Shown here piece after piece: positions 48,441 through 61,479 of a DNA stretch of 64,000 nt. This DNA is from Daphnia carinata (lineage: Eukaryota; Arthropoda; Branchiopoda; Diplostraca; Daphniidae), in NCBI RefSeq assembly GCF_022539665.2, contig NC_081332.1, forward strand, positions 3,939,884-4,003,883, in the 5' to 3' direction. The position numbers and the translations under genes are program-made. Position 1 is the stretch's first letter, and each line of letters opens with the position of its first letter. The notes beneath the pieces are model-generated. The model had not been told where the DNA came from and searched no databases. It saw only the letters and a program-made list of their open reading frames with translations.

Positions 48441-50833
48441 ACGGGTTAAAGCCTTGGATCCTCCCCAATTGGGTGAGGCGAATGCTTCCGGGCATAACCG
48501 TTTTTCTTTTGCACACGATGTGTAATAGCATTGGTGTCGGGTACACACACCCCAGTGGCTTTCTGAAAGTAAATCTTGTCCAGTTACTCTTTAATTCATT
48601 TTTGGTTTTTTACACGTTTTTTTTATTTATTTATTTTTCTCACACTGGCGTATGTAACAGAATACGCTGCATTTTTATGTCACGCAACATCACCGTTTTA
48701 TACTGTAACGCCTTCGGCCGGCTGCGGCCCCTGTAGAATTGTCGCCGTATTACCTATTCCGATGCAAAACAGCGTGTCGGAAGGAAAACGAAAAAGAAAG
48801 GAGTCGAGTTAAGGACCCTACAAGAAGTGTCGTGTGCTGCTGCCATCTAGAGTATAATTAAGTAAGTATCGATATTGTAAACAGTCACGCTGACACGTCG
48901 CTCGTTTCAACCTACTGCCGATTATACGAATACTTAGCAAGCGGGCGGAAACTCGTGTACGGGAGTGGAATGAGGGTGGGGTTTTTCGTCTTTTAACATA
49001 AAGATATTACGTGTTTTACTATTGATATTTTTTAAAAGTCAGTTTTATAGCATTTTTTCGTTTTCGTAATGCTTCCGGCTCGTTAAGTTTACGTCATGAC
49101 ATAACTTTGATAGGTGATCATTAACCAACCGTTTCCTTTGGGCCTTGTTGAATTCATCCCGTTAAAATAGTTTTGTTGTGCCATCGATCGTTCTACGGAG
49201 AAGCAGTATTTTTCTTTTATCACATCAAACAAAAGGAATCAGTTTTTTCAAAAAGAAAAAATTTCAGCTCACGAGAAAAAAAAAGGAATTTTGTGTGCCG
49301 TACGTTCGTGACACGAATTTAATCTGCTAGAACTGTAATAAGATTAAAGGGTCTTTTCAATTCTTTGTTATCGTCTTCCTGACGTCAGTCGTCGTAAATA
49401 ACGGAAACGTAGCAAAACAGAAACCGACGCCCTAACAGAGGAAGTGGAGCCGGCGAGAAAGGTGTGGCCGTAAATGCGCGATAGACAACCAAACACGGTC
49501 ACAAAATGAAAAGAAAGAAACACTTGAGTTGCCAAAAGCTCCATGTTTATGTCTAACGGGCAATAGCAAGAATTATAAAGAGTAAGCAGACGACGCAAAC
49601 CGCTGGTCGTTTTCTTTCCTTCAGTCACTAAGACAAATGTTAATAGCTAATAGGTAACCGTCCAACTGCTGCTTTTTCTTTGAAGGAAGTGACAAATATT
49701 GAGGTAGGAAAAACGAAACAAAAATTGTGAAACCATGAGCATATTAGCTAGACGACCGTGGGGTTCTTCCCGGCTCTTTTTGGTATAAGTGCAAGTGGAA
49801 TTTAAGGTTTTCATCCGCCTAGAGCGATCTGAGCTCTGGTCTTTTTGGGGTTTAAGTCACCGCCTTCACACGAGACGAAAGTGCTTAGGCAACTGGAACG
49901 CTATCTCCTCGTGGAACTCGAACCTAATGTTGTTGCCTAAACCTATTTTCAAGTTCCCTCCCCAAGTCCCAACCTTCAGCCTCACCTGAAATCATCATAC
50001 TCGGCAACATCGCAGCTCTGAAATTTCCACACGTAGATGCACAGCATACACTGCAGCACGTACAAAAAAAAAAGAAAAAGTTTTCGAGGGTTGGGCCCAT
50101 TGAATATTTAATTCCGTCAAAAGTCCTGCCATTTTGTTCAGTTTCCTTTCCGTACTATCTTAGTGGAACAAACGCAGTGGGAGGATGGTGACTAATACAA
50201 CCGGAATTGTGTACGATGGGTGACAGCATTCACCGATGCTTGCGTTTTTTGAATAACCGACAGAAACATACAAACTTTGACGTTTCGTGCCCTACAGAAG
50301 AAAAAAAAAAAACTCCTCCCGGACTGGGGTTTAGTGCAGCGTGTCGTGTGCCATAGTCAGTCGGCTGCTAGCTTCTGCATCGAAAGGTTGTGTCGTTGTT
50401 CGTGTGGCTTCTGTGCTTCACAACAACAGACACACATTTTGCCACTTGTGTCTGTTTTGCCTTTTTTTTTTTTTTTTTTTTATTTCTTTTTCAACAATAT
50501 CTTTTCCTTTGAAAGGATAAAACGACAACACCTGAAATAGGCTAGTGTATCTGTGTTGAAGCGAAAGCTCTCTTCATTCACGGTTTATTCACGATTGTGG
50601 ACAACAACGGCGACGTGAAAGTATAGTTATCTCTTCTCGTGGCCGGCTTTTGGCGAACCGCGATATCCTATATGACTGAGTGAAGACAAACTGCACAGAG
50701 AGAGAGAGAGAGAAAGACTACGAAAGAAAAAGAAAAGGAGAGAAAGCCGCTGAAAAGGTTTACTCATTGTTGTTACGTGTGTGCGTGAGTCTGCGTGGGG
50801 GGAGACTGCCTTGTGCTAGTGCGTGTGCTCACC
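48441..50833. other. intergenic DNA, GARS1 3' side and myosin 5' region
   Basis: 2.4 kb without a supportable coding region. A T21-22 run lies at ~50462-50482. A GA-rich stretch at ~50696-50750 directly precedes the myosin start and is probably its 5'UTR. Short frames at 48437-48812 and 49368-49628 lack family resemblance. Confidence 0.45.
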
Positions 50834-53800
50834 ATGATGAATCACGAAGAGATCGGTCGGGGAGACTTTGTTCTGCTCGACGAAATCTCGACGGAAAGTT
50901 TCATCCACAATCTGCGAATCAGGTGATATTTTTGTCGTGTTTACTAACAGCAATACGTTCAATGGTTTTTATATTCTTTTGCTGGACGTGAGATTCTTAG
51001 TGGAAGAATCTCTGTGGGGGCAAACGACCAAATAGCTAGCCGGGGGGCAATGTTTTAGATGTCATAAATTTTTGTGTAGTTAATGTGTGTTGTGTACTTG
51101 GGAAAAGGCGTAACAAAATCGAGATTTCCGTGAGAATTTTTCTGGGATTCAATCGTTTAGGGTGAAAATCCCCAGTATGACTGACGTTGGCTTAAAGATG
51201 AAACCGTAGAGAATTTTTGTACGCTGGAAGAAAACTGAAAATTCCAACTCATAACAAACAAAAAAAAAAGACATGGCCCATAAGATTAATATACCGCTGC
51301 TGCCAACCCTGGGAGCAGTATATAATAAGATTTTGGCTTCTCTTCACACTCTCGCTCAGTATTGATGATTGGACCGCCTGTCTGTCCACAAGACTCAGGG
51401 AACGTAAAAAAATGTATGACGTCTATTTTCTTATCAGGGGTGGCGAAATGTATTTACGTTTTATAGTGCTGTAGAAAGATAGCTCTTAATGATGGACAGC
51501 TTGTTCCCCTCTTATCTGCTAAATATAAGCTGTTTCTTATTTGCTTACTTGGTTTCAATCCCCATTCGTTTGCACGTTTTCACCTCTGGCCAGTAATTAC
51601 AGAGTAAGCAGATGGCATCTTAGTCTGTCATTTTGCATGGTCTATTACTCTACTTGAAAAGGGAAAAAAAAACTACGAAGGTTTTAAGTTAGTTAAAAAA
51701 CCAAACGCACCAGGACCGATTGAGCATCTATCAGACATTTTCTATGCCTTGGATGAATAACGACCACTTGAAACGGCCATATGCCACATCGTGAATCAAC
51801 ACCGTTATCTAATCTTTTTCTATCTCGGCTTATTTTTTTTTTTTTTATTATTTTTTTTAAAGCTCTTGCTATTTTAGCCATTACAATGCCACTATAACCT
51901 CGTCAAGCATATCAGTAATAAATTCTTTATTTTAATCTAATATATGTTGAACAATTAATAGATTTAATGGAGGTAAATTTTACACCTACATCGGCGAAGT
52001 ATGCGTCTCAGTCAACCCGTATAGAACACTGAATATTTATGGACCGGATTATGTTAGCCAGTATAAAGGTAAAAAAAAAACGTTCAGTTTAACATCCTAT
52101 ATCGATAAAAACTAACGATCGGAATGTTCATTGTTTCAACGTGTTTTTTATGACAGGTAGAGAAATCTTCGAACGACCGCCGCATATATTCGCCATCGGT
52201 GACGCGGCCTACAAGACGATGAAGAGAAATGGCAAGGACACTTGCATCGTCATTAGCGGCGAGTCCGGCAGCGGTAAAACCGAGGCTTCGAAAATCATCA
52301 TGCGTTACCTTGCGGCCGTAACGAACCTCAGCGGCCAGCAAGAAATCGAACGGTACGACCCGTCTACTTTTACATATTTCTTTTTAAAATGTCATAGAAA
52401 AAAGTCGATAGTCAGCACCGCCGAATCGATCCAGTGGTAGGTAGAACATAAGGGAATTAAAGGAAGGTCCATAGCCTCTGCTATTCACGCCCTTTTTTAA
52501 TCTACATGATTATTAAGCTACTAATCCAATGAAGTCCTTCAACGTCTCTGGGGCTGTACTCTCATCTTGTAGCTGAGCTTGGGATTCCAGTTTGCACTGC
52601 CCCGTAGTAGAAAATTGAATTTTGAACAAAACTTGGTTTGCAAGTGAAGTTGTGCATGTAAATTTGTCCGGTCGAGACTTTTATAGACATATTTTCTCCT
52701 TTCCTGTTTCAAAATAAGCACAGCTGTTTGCCAACACGCGTCCATGCATGTGTGACGTCACCAGCCAGGGTGCTCACGCTCAACCCCCTTTAGTCGGGAA
52801 TTTTTTTTCTGGAAATAGATTCGATGCTGACATTTTTTTTTCTAGCATATTCAAAATTATCGTAGTAGCACAGTAGAGTTTGTTTTAGGGACTGGGATTT
52901 AAAGTAGCAACCGTTCCCTAGCGGCATATCCGTTCTGCTCTTGTAGGTTAAAGGTATGCGGGAGCCCATATGCGTCTAAATACGAGCTCTTTAAATTAAA
53001 ATTAGGTTTTCCCTACTGTATTTATTTTTGTGTATTTTTCGGGTTTTGCGATAATTTTAAGTATGTCGCGGAAATTCGATCCAAACGATAGAAACACGGG
53101 GTCAGGATCCGGATACCTGAGACGGCATTTTTTTTGCCATCGGTTGGTAACATGAATTTGAACGTGACGGCGGTTACATGATTGGCTTCTCTGGTTGTAC
53201 CTCCCTTCTCCACCCTAAATACTACACAGCTCCCTCCTGGTTTTCTCGTGAATTTCGGTGTCTGTGATAAAGGGAACGACGCTAACGTTAGAGCTCAATT
53301 CAAGCTACATGCCTTTTCGTTTCTGAAATTCGCGGAACAGTCATTCGAAGTGACGATGGCAAAAAAATAAATGATTATTCTTTCTTGTTCCGTTACAGAG
53401 TGAAAAATATCCTTCTTCAGTCTAATGCAATCCTGGAAACGTTCGGCAACGCCAAGACAAATCGCAATGACAATTCTTCCAGATTCGGCAAGTACATGGA
53501 TATTCACTTTGACTTTAAAGGCGACCCCATCGGAGGCCACATTAACAACTATCTTCTGGAGAAGTCGCGTGTCATTGTTCAACAAGCCGGCGAACGCAAT
53601 TTCCATTCGTTTTACCAGGTACCATTTACATCATGCATAATTGAGTGTATTTTATGTAGTCATTAGTGTGCTATCTCATTATGAAATTTCTCCGCAATTA
53701 TTTGTTATTATTTTTGAAATCTATTTTCTTTTTTTTGTTGTTGTTTTGTTTGGCATTCCGCTCTTGGCGCACATCGTTAATCATCTCACGTATTTTCTCG

Positions 53801-56800
53801 TTTGTTTTGCTTTTTATTTCTGGATAAACGAAGTTGCTGTTTGGGGCACCCGACAATGAAGCGGCCAAACTACAGCTGAAACGTGATCCGACGTTCTATC
53901 ACTTTTTGCGTCAAGGAGGCGTAGCCAAAGTTGATTCCATTAGCGACCGAACTGATTACAAAAACGTTTCGTCTGCTTTCCGCGCCTTAAATTTTGATCC
54001 CGCATCCGTGGAGACCATCTGGAAAATCGTGGCGGCCGTTTTGCATCTGGTACTACAATACCAAATATTAGTTGATTCGATCGCTTTTTAACGACTGCAT
54101 TCTTGTACTCATCGCTGGATTGTTTCTTTTTTTTTTTTTAAACTTGTACAGGGAAACGCAGAATTCAAATCGGATGGCGACAAGACTCGACTGGCCCAGT
54201 CGACGACGCTATCAACCGTGGCGTCGCTTTTATGCGTCGACCCCAATGAGCTGAACCGAGCTCTATGCCATCGCGTGATTGCCGCTAATGGCGAACTAAT
54301 GGAAAAAGGTCATACCACATCTGAGGCCACTTACGGCAGAGATGCCTTCGCTAAGGTACTGTTATGCGACCCTTTCTTAATTGACGCCAGTTTTTTCACG
54401 AACTAATTGTTGATTGTCCCAGGCATTATACGATCGTCTCTTTAGTTGGATTGTAGAACGAGTAAACAGCGCCATCGAAGTGCAAAGAGCAGACAGAAGC
54501 TATAACGTTCCCGGTACTGTTATTGGCGTACTTGATATTTATGGTTTCGAGATATTTGACATCAATAGTTTCGAGCAATTTTGTATCAACTATTGCAACG
54601 AGAAATTGCAACAACTGTTTATCGGTAACATTATAGCAAAACAGTTATTTGAAATCTAGGAAGTCAACGGTAACAAACAATTGTTTGTCATTTTAGAATT
54701 GGTGCTGAAACAAGAGCAAGAAGAGTATCGTCGTGAAGGAATCGCTTGGCAGAACATTGATTATTTCAACAACCAAATAATCTGCGATCTCGTTGAGCAG
54801 CAGCACAAAGGAATCCTTGCCATTATGGACGAGGCTTGCTTGAATGTTGGAAAGGTTACTGACCAAATGCTTTTAGAAGCTTTGGATCAGAAACTATCAC
54901 AGCACAAGCATTATACTAGTCGCAAGTTAAGTCCACTTGATAAGGAGTTACGACATGGCTCTGATTTTCGCATTCGGTAATAACATTATTTGATTGTCAT
55001 AAAATCAATTTGCAAACTTATTAGGAGAAATATCGTTTCTGATTATGAAGGCATTACGCTGGTGATGTCGTCTACGATGTCAGTGGATTCCTGGATAAAA
55101 ATAAGGACACATTATTCCAAGATTTTAAGCGGCTCCTCTACAGTTCCAAGGACCCCAACATCCGCCATATGTGGCCTGAAGGAGCCCAAGACATCCACAA
55201 GGTAAACTAAAGTTCCTGTTTTGTATTTTTTTTTTCTAGGAAAAAAATTGAAATCGCTTCGCTTGACTGCAGCGACAAGCAGTTTTTTAGAGCCCTCTTA
55301 AAAAAAAAAAAGCAAAACGGGTTGACAGGCCATCTGTTATTCCGTCCTTGGCTTTTACTCTAAAGCGGAAAATCACACAGTATTACTATTTCGTAGAAAA
55401 AAAGAAATCAGATAGATAAAAATAAAATGGAACAGACAACACCAATAAATAATAATTATAATGTTTTTCTCCTCAGACAACCAAGAGGCCGCTGACAGCT
55501 GGAACGCTTTTCAAGAATTCCATGATCGCTCTGGTAAAGAACCTGACGTCCAAGGAGCCTTACTATGTCCGGTGTATTAAACCCAACGACCAAAAATCCC
55601 CAGTGCTCTTTGACGAAGAACGCGTTCGACACCAAGTAATGTTAACAAAATATGGCGGATTTTCCATTTGAAAAACCTGTATTCGATTTTCCAGGTCAGT
55701 TACTTGGGCCTTATTGAGAATGTGCGCGTTCGCCGAGCCGGTTTTGCTTACAGACAGAGTTACGATCGCTTCTTAAGAAGGTAAGCAGGTTTTAAGGGTT
55801 TAACGTCTAAGTTTCTTTATGTAATTGGAAACCTTTAGATACAAGATGGTCTCGCAATACACTTGGCCAAATTTTCGGGGCGGAGCCGATCGTGATGGAG
55901 TCCGCATTCTTATACAACAACAAAATTTTGAGGAAGACGTTGTCTATGGCAAAACCAAAATCTTTGTTCGATCACCGCAGACACTCTTCATGTTGGAACA
56001 AGTACGTTAACCTAATTAGACATGTCAATATCTAGTTTAAACTGTTCCCTTCTTCCGTAGGCTCGCGCTCGATTAATTCCGGGGATAGTCATATTTCTTC
56101 AAAAACTCTGGAGGGGATCTGTTTGCCGGCGTCGCTACAAGAAGATACTAGCTGCCAAGAGGATTATTGGAGCTTATCGCCGATATAAGATGCGAGCATA
56201 CTTGAGACTGCTCGTTAGTCCACTTCGGTAATATACGTCTGCACATGATTGAATTTTCGTAAATATTTTCATATTTTCTCTTGTACGATTTAGCAATGCC
56301 AAACAGTTGCGAGACTATGGTTTGTCTGTTCGATGGCCATCACCACCGCATATAATCGCAAAGTTAGTAGCCAAGTTTTATGCGGCTTTTCATCGCTGGC
56401 GGGCTTGGATGGTTATCCAAGCTATTCCCTCTCAAGACTGGCCACAACTTCGTCTTAAAGTATTTATGATATATTGTACTATGAAGCTTTTAATTAAAGC
56501 TCCATACGATTTTTTTTTAATATATAGATTGCCGCTGCTGACGTATTGCAGGGGCAACGTTCTGGCTATGGGTTGAATCGACGATGGGAGGGAAATTACG
56601 TGAGAGATGAGCTGAATGCTCCTACGGCTCTGGTTACGCTGAAAACAAAAGACAGAATTCAGCAAATCCTGTTTGCGTGTCGAATCCGCAAGTATAACAA
56701 ATGTTTTAAGTCGAGCGAACGAGCTCTTCTCATTACTGAAGCTTCCGTATACAAGCTGGACGGGAAAACTTTCAAACCCATGAAGAATAAAACCCCCTTG

Positions 56801-57300
56801 GTCGAGGTAGAATTCCGTTGCATTGAATGAAAATTGACTTAATTTAAATCCTGTGTAACTCAACGTAGATCACGGCGTTGAGCGTCAGTACCGAGGATGA
56901 CCACCTTCTCGTTATTCATCTACGAAGTAACAACGATTTTGTAGTTTCTTTACAGCCGGATGATCGCACTGGAAGTAGTAGGGTTGGTGAAGCAGTCGCG
57001 ATCCTCCTACAGCAATGCCAGAAGTATAACATTTTAAATGTCAATCAACAGTATTTTTAAAAACAATTTCTGTGTTTTTTTTTTAGATTGAACGATAACC
57101 CGCTGACAGTCAAAACCGGTTCCCGAATCCAGTGTATGCTTGGACGCAAGCCACGTACTATACAAATCGATTCAAACAATGCTTCCATTAGTGCCATCAA
57201 CTTCGTCAAGCAATCCAAGACGGATATTCTTTACCAATCACCTCCATATTCAGTTTCCACGAAAGGAGTTGCGACCAATGGTCAAAATGGATACCACTGA
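50834..57300 (+). CDS. MYO1D: class I unconventional myosin, Myo1D / Myo31DF type
   Basis: Seventeen exons: 50834-50922, 51962-52068, 52157-52352, 53399-53618, 53834-54049, 54152-54355, 54423-54624, 54697-54976, 55051-55201, 55477-55635, 55695-55780, 55839-56001, 56061-56227, 56294-56459, 56528-56806, 56869-57023, 57087-57300; 1017 aa (human MYO1D 1006). Motor domain 1-~690: P-loop GESGSGKT at 100-107, switch [17 protein letters not shown], switch [10 protein letters not shown] near 382, actin-binding [14 protein letters not shown]. Two IQ-like calmodulin sites at ~695-745 ([18 protein letters not shown]). The C-terminal TH1 tail ([12 protein letters not shown], then [10 protein letters not shown]) binds acidic lipids. 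Sequence is closest to MYO1D throughout. In flies the ortholog sets left-right chirality; vertebrate MYO1D also acts in laterality. Introns 1 and 3 are each ~1 kb and may hold regulatory DNA. Confidence 0.97.
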
Positions 57301-57949
57301 AGTGGTCACTAACGATCCTTCGCGAGCCTACAGCAAGGTGTGCTGTATAACACATTTTTTTTTTCTCTTCTTAAAAGAACCTGCGGTTCCATCGGGTCTT
57401 AATTAAAAAGGTATAAAGAGCCAATATTAACAGTTTCTTATGTGTGTGTCAAATTTATGGTGTTATCATATCGTGCCATTTTTATTCTTGTAATTTTACT
57501 GTTGTTTCCCTCTGGCTAACGCCACTGCTGGGACTTCGATATCGGTGTAAAATTTTTGGATTTTCACGGCTTAGCAAAACCAAAACGCTGTATTCGTGTA
57601 TACATCACATTCTATTCTATTTTCTTCAAGTCGCCATTTCCCTCCCGACACAAAAATTCTTTTTGGAATCGTAGCATTCAAGCGGCTCGATGTAGAGATT
57701 CGTGATTTTATTCGCCTTCTGACCTATCAAAAGAGTCAATTATATATGCGGCAGTCAAATAGTTCGATTGTAGAATGGTATTTTATTATTCAATACACTG
57801 CTTGCAAGATTTTCATTAACTGTAGCCGCGTCCAAGGTGATTTTGCTTCATACATACTAAGTACTTCGGGACGTCGTTTAACCCACTTTCTTAAGGGCAA
57901 CTTTTGTCCCAATAGTAGAGTGTTTATTTCGAAAATTAATGGATAATTG
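57301..57949. other. 3' flank of the myosin gene
   Basis: 650 bp expected to contain the myosin 3'UTR; no AATAAA is obvious in it. The 116-codon plus-strand frame at 57596-57946 has no splice context or family resemblance. Confidence 0.4.
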
Positions 57950-58020
57950 GATAGATACCTGGATATGACGTAGAGCGTCTGCTTAACACATTAAAAGTCC
58001 TGTGTTTAAGCCTCATGTAG
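57950..58020 (+). pseudogene. tRNA-like sequence, valine-type anticodon arm
   Basis: ACGTAGAGCGTCTGC resembles a D-arm leading into the loop TTAACAC (anticodon AAC, Val), followed by a weak T-arm (GTCCTGTGTTTAAGCC). The anticodon 3' strand does not pair well, so it is a degenerate tRNA-derived sequence at best. It abuts the left edge of the giant inverted repeat. Confidence 0.3.
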
Positions 58021-58375
58021 TCTTCGAAGAAACAATAACTTTAAAGGGGACTTCCCCGGAGGAGTCCCTTAATTTTGCCTTCAAGTATGCCCCAAAACAA
58101 TAAACCGCATAGAATTTGACGAGAATAACACGTTATACTCCAAATTTAACGCTGATTTCGGAACACATATTCTTTTTCTCGTCACATTAGCCGTTGCTGA
58201 AATAAACAAAGAAAATGACCGTGGGAATTTTACCCCCAAAACTTGCAAAAACTGACCCTCACAGGAATCGGTTAAAAATCACAGGATGTACTAAAAATTA
58301 AATGCTGATTCCGATAAAATTATTACTTTTTTCATAAAAACAACCGTTTTGGAAATATAGCGAAATGAAAACTGA

Positions 58376-58570
58376 CTAGCGCGCCAGTACGCTACAGCGC
58401 TAGCGTGACACATCAATTTTTTAGATTATCCAAAAACTATAAGCTCTACGTAAAAACAACTGTCATTTTCGTGTTCCTTGTTAAAGTCTGAATCAGAATA
58501 ATACATATTTATCTAGATTTAATGATATTGTTTTTTAATAGGAAAAAATTTAAGCCCGACAAAATCAGCT
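58376..58570. repeat. AT-rich MITE-like segment in the outer arm
   Basis: Contains GCGCGCCAGTACGCTACAGC, CTACGTAAAAACAACTGTCA and AATTTAAGCCCGACAAAAT, all shared with the nested palindromes at 19690-20690. Its mirror image lies at about 63528-63722. Confidence 0.65.
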
Positions 58571-58880
58571 CGACCTTCTGTTTTTTACGGTTTATTCAAA
58601 AAGTATAAGCCCAATATAAAAATAAACCAGATTTTCGTGATTAGCAATCAATTTCGAATCAAAATAATGTATTTTTTATGGCAATCCGTTTTACATTTAA
58701 AAAAAAAAAAATATCGGAAAAAAAAAATCGCACTTTTTTCTTTTTTTCCGACACGTAGCCATCTACCGCTCAGACTCGTTATTACTGGCGTAGGCAATTT
58801 CAGTCCATTGGATGCCATTCGCAGATGGTTCAGTAGCGTGGATGGAGAGAATAACGCGGGGCTGGAGGAACAATTGGAAA

Positions 58881-59554
58881 ATGGATAAGATAATACAACA
58901 AAAGGATGGTAAGTATAAACTTATTATATTGGTTTTCAATTATTAATTATTGTTTATGAGATCAAATTATGAAGCTGCAGGCCCAATTATTGGAACAACA
59001 CAAAATATTAGATAACAGCAAAGCTAAGGATGGTAAGGCCTAATACGTAATGATTCTATTTATTTGCTTTTATTCATTTGTGTTTTGTAGCTCAAATTTT
59101 GAGTCTACAAGCTCAGCCAGGGGAAAAGAACAAATTGGAACGGAACAGTTTCCAAACAGTGAAGGAGGTTTTTCCAAACTCATCCCTAACTGAACATGAG
59201 GATGAATTGGCATTAGGCGAACACAGTCAGGTACCTAAACTTTTCAAATAAGAATTCAAAATAAGTATAGAATTTTAACAAACAATTATTTACTGTTTAG
59301 TTATTCAGTCCACCACCTTACAGTGTGTTAAAGTTAAATTCTGTTAGTGCTGCACTAAAAGAATTGTTAGTAATAAGTCCATGCAGCGAAGGAAGTGAAG
59401 AATTGTTGGACCGTATTTGGGCCGAATATGGGTGTGGTACGGAAACCCAGAAATGGCATGAGTTCAACATAAAACATGGATTAGGTACTTTTCGGTTTTT
59501 TGTCTATTGAAAAAGTATTTTTAATGCTGTTATTTTGCATTTACAGAATTTTAG
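58881..59554 (+). CDS. repeat-borne spliced gene, copy B
   Basis: Exons 58881-58908, 58961-59032, 59091-59230, 59301-59484 and 59547-59554; ~143 aa. Same Gln/Leu-rich coiled-coil-like start and SLTEHEDELALGEHSQ as copy A. One extra T in the final exon, relative to copy A, gives a premature TAG after Glu-Phe. The Trp/Cys tail of copy A is therefore lost in this frame, though GGSSKTWKCDRIEE can still be read in another. All donor and acceptor dinucleotides are intact. Confidence 0.4.
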
Positions 59555-60233
59555 CGGGGGTTCAAGTAAAACCTGGAAGTGTGACAGGATTGAAGAGTGA
59601 GCCTACAGTTGAAAAACACTGAAAGTGCATTACGATTAAGGTATGAGCTGCTTCTCTTGCTTAAGAACAACTTGTCCTTTACGTTCAGAGTGTTGGTGAA
59701 GCTGGGTACTTAAATGGCTCTAAAGATGTTTCACTTTGCTGGCATTGCAGCGATGAACATCATACATGGACTCTTTAGGTATGAAAGGAATTTCCTTGAA
59801 AATTTTTTGAATTTATGACGAAGCATTTCTCCTCCTTTTTGCCACCCATGTCTAATCTACAAAAAAAAAATTTATCCAATAGGAAAGGATTTTCAGCATA
59901 CTGGGAACACAACTATCAACAATGCAACATTCTAGGGGTGCTATTTTATCATTCAAGAGCCTTATACAATGATTTTCATCTGCAATTTGTATGGCCTTTC
60001 CCAAGCTTCTGCCAGAATTTGAATCTATGAGTCATGTAAGTCACATGAGCAACAATTGAGATGCTTAATGGTGATGTTTTTCTTTTCTCAGCATAGGTTA
60101 ATAGTAACATTGGATCTGAAAAAATTCTTGGTTGGGGCATGACACTGAATAAATTGTAATGATTGGATGGATGACATGATATTTTCTATACTTCATTCGG
60201 ATTCCCGAGACGGTATTTTATATTTAAAAAATT

Positions 60234-60620
60234 GAAGTGCATATCTGGGCTCCCTTCCTTTCCGTAGCCCCGTTTCCCCTTGACTCGTAATAAGCCCGTA
60301 GGGGGTCATGCCCCTACTGTACGGTATATATAAAAACAACATATACCGAGGTTTGGAGGGCTCTGGCCGGAAAGGGGACGTGGGGGTCCGCATGGTTCGA
60401 TGAAGTGTTCATGGAGGGCTGTGTGGCTACCCGCAAATCCGAATTAAAGGTTAATCGCTCCTGTAAAAATGTTCCATTTCTTCGGCTCTTCTTCCGGCTT
60501 CTCTTAGCCAATCACCGGGTAATCTCCCCGGTGGGTCAACAAGGCAGTGTCTCCCCCTGCCTGGGTTGACGGCAACTTTTGAAAGGGCTATTGTGCCTTT
60601 TTAAAGTTGCAAAAATAATT
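60234..60620 (+). ncRNA. structured module R2, copy B
   Basis: Stem pairs with positions: GGGCT 60247-60251 / AGCCC 60266-60270; GTAGGGG 60298-60304 / CCCCTAC 60311-60317; GGTATAT 60323-60329 / ATATACC 60341-60347; GCCGGAA 60366-60372 / TTCCGGC 60492-60498; CACCGGG 60513-60519 / CCCGGTG 60527-60533; GTCAAC 60535-60540 / GTTGAC 60565-60570 with inner GGCAG / CTGCC 60557-60561; GCAACTTT 60572-60579 / AAAGTTGC 60603-60610 with inner AAAGGGC / GCCTTT. An A/T-rich AATAAA follows at ~60643. Whether it is transcribed is unknown. Confidence 0.45.
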
Positions 60621-60897
60621 GTAATGTGCAGAGAATTGTCAATAAATTTTTTTTTATAAAATGTTTTTTGCAAAATTTGTTTTTCATTATCTGTGTTCGC
60701 TTTGTTCACACATTACATTTATCAACATTTTTGCTTGCTCAATTCATCTTTATTGTTTTTGCCACCGTTGTATCGTTTATCTGTAAGTATTCTATTATTA
60801 TTTATTACACTTTTTGAATACTTGAACTTACACAAGGAACAACGTGTAATACCTGGATATTTTCTGAAGTAATTTTGTAATTGTATATTGTTTTACT

Positions 60898-61314
60898 GGT
60901 ATGGGAATCGATCCCCAGACATTCAGCGTGCAACGCCGATGCTCTAACATTGAGCCACGAGATATATATAAAATTTTTATTATCGCATATCATATGTTAT
61001 TGTCTAGGATGTTTATGCAGTCTTTCACAACTATATGTTGATCTTTCTATCGATTTCATAAGGTCCATAGCTGTGTGGTAGAGCATTCAGCTGCGATAAC
61101 TGTTACCCTGGGTTCAAACCTTAGTAGATGTATGAAGATCTACATCTAAATATAGAAAAGAATATTATAGTATTGCATTTCAGTTTTATTCAAAGTGTAA
61201 ATGCAAGTCCGCAAGTGACTAGAAAAAAGCCAACTTAATATCATATGAATCTTGGCTCATTGGTAGAGCATCGGCGTGGTATGCCGAACATGCAGGGTTC
61301 GATCCCTGGATAAT
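60898..61314. pseudogene. cluster of three tRNA-like sequences in the palindrome spacer
   Basis: (i) Minus strand, 60898-60966: D-arm GGCTCAATGTTAGAGC, anticodon arm TCGGC-GTTGCAC-GCTGA (anticodon TGC, Ala), T-arm with ATCGAT loop one base short. (ii) Plus strand, ~61062-61132: GTGGTAGAGC and GGGTTCAAACC, no clean anticodon stem. (iii) Plus strand, ~61247-61314: GGCTCATTGGTAGAGC, anticodon arm TCGGC-GTGGTAT-GCCGA (anticodon GGT if read as a standard loop) and AGGGTTCGATCCCT. Acceptor stems are poor. Order and strands equal those at 14840-15262. Confidence 0.5.
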
Positions 61315-61479
61315 AATTGAATGCTTACAGATAAACGATAAACCTACGATAAGCTAAATAAAAAAAAAATGTTGATAAATGTAATGTGTTAACAAAGCGA
61401 ACACAGATAATGAAAGAAACAAATTTTGCAAAAAACATTTTATAAAAAAAAAATTTATTGACAATTCTCTGCACATTAC

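Larger units (their letters stand above)
58670..60735 (+). mobile_element. repeat U, copy B (plus orientation, left arm)
   Basis: Full-length match to copy A, starting at TATGGCAATCCGTTTTACAT and ending past R2 with AATAAA-rich DNA near 60642-60655. It lacks ~170 bp present in copy A around 13390-13560. It is almost identical to copy C in inverse orientation, far closer than either is to copies A or D, so B and C are recent or homogenised. Confidence 0.75.

Noticed and set aside
60193-60511. Open frames through R2 (for example a basic one starting MAKRSRKKSRR)
   Set aside because: They are identical in copies B and C only because the arms are mirrored, and copies A/D do not keep them. The hairpin structure explains the conservation better.
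61251-61314. Functional tRNA-Thr(GGT)
   Set aside because: D- and anticodon arms look good, but the acceptor stem does not pair and the T-stem has mismatches.
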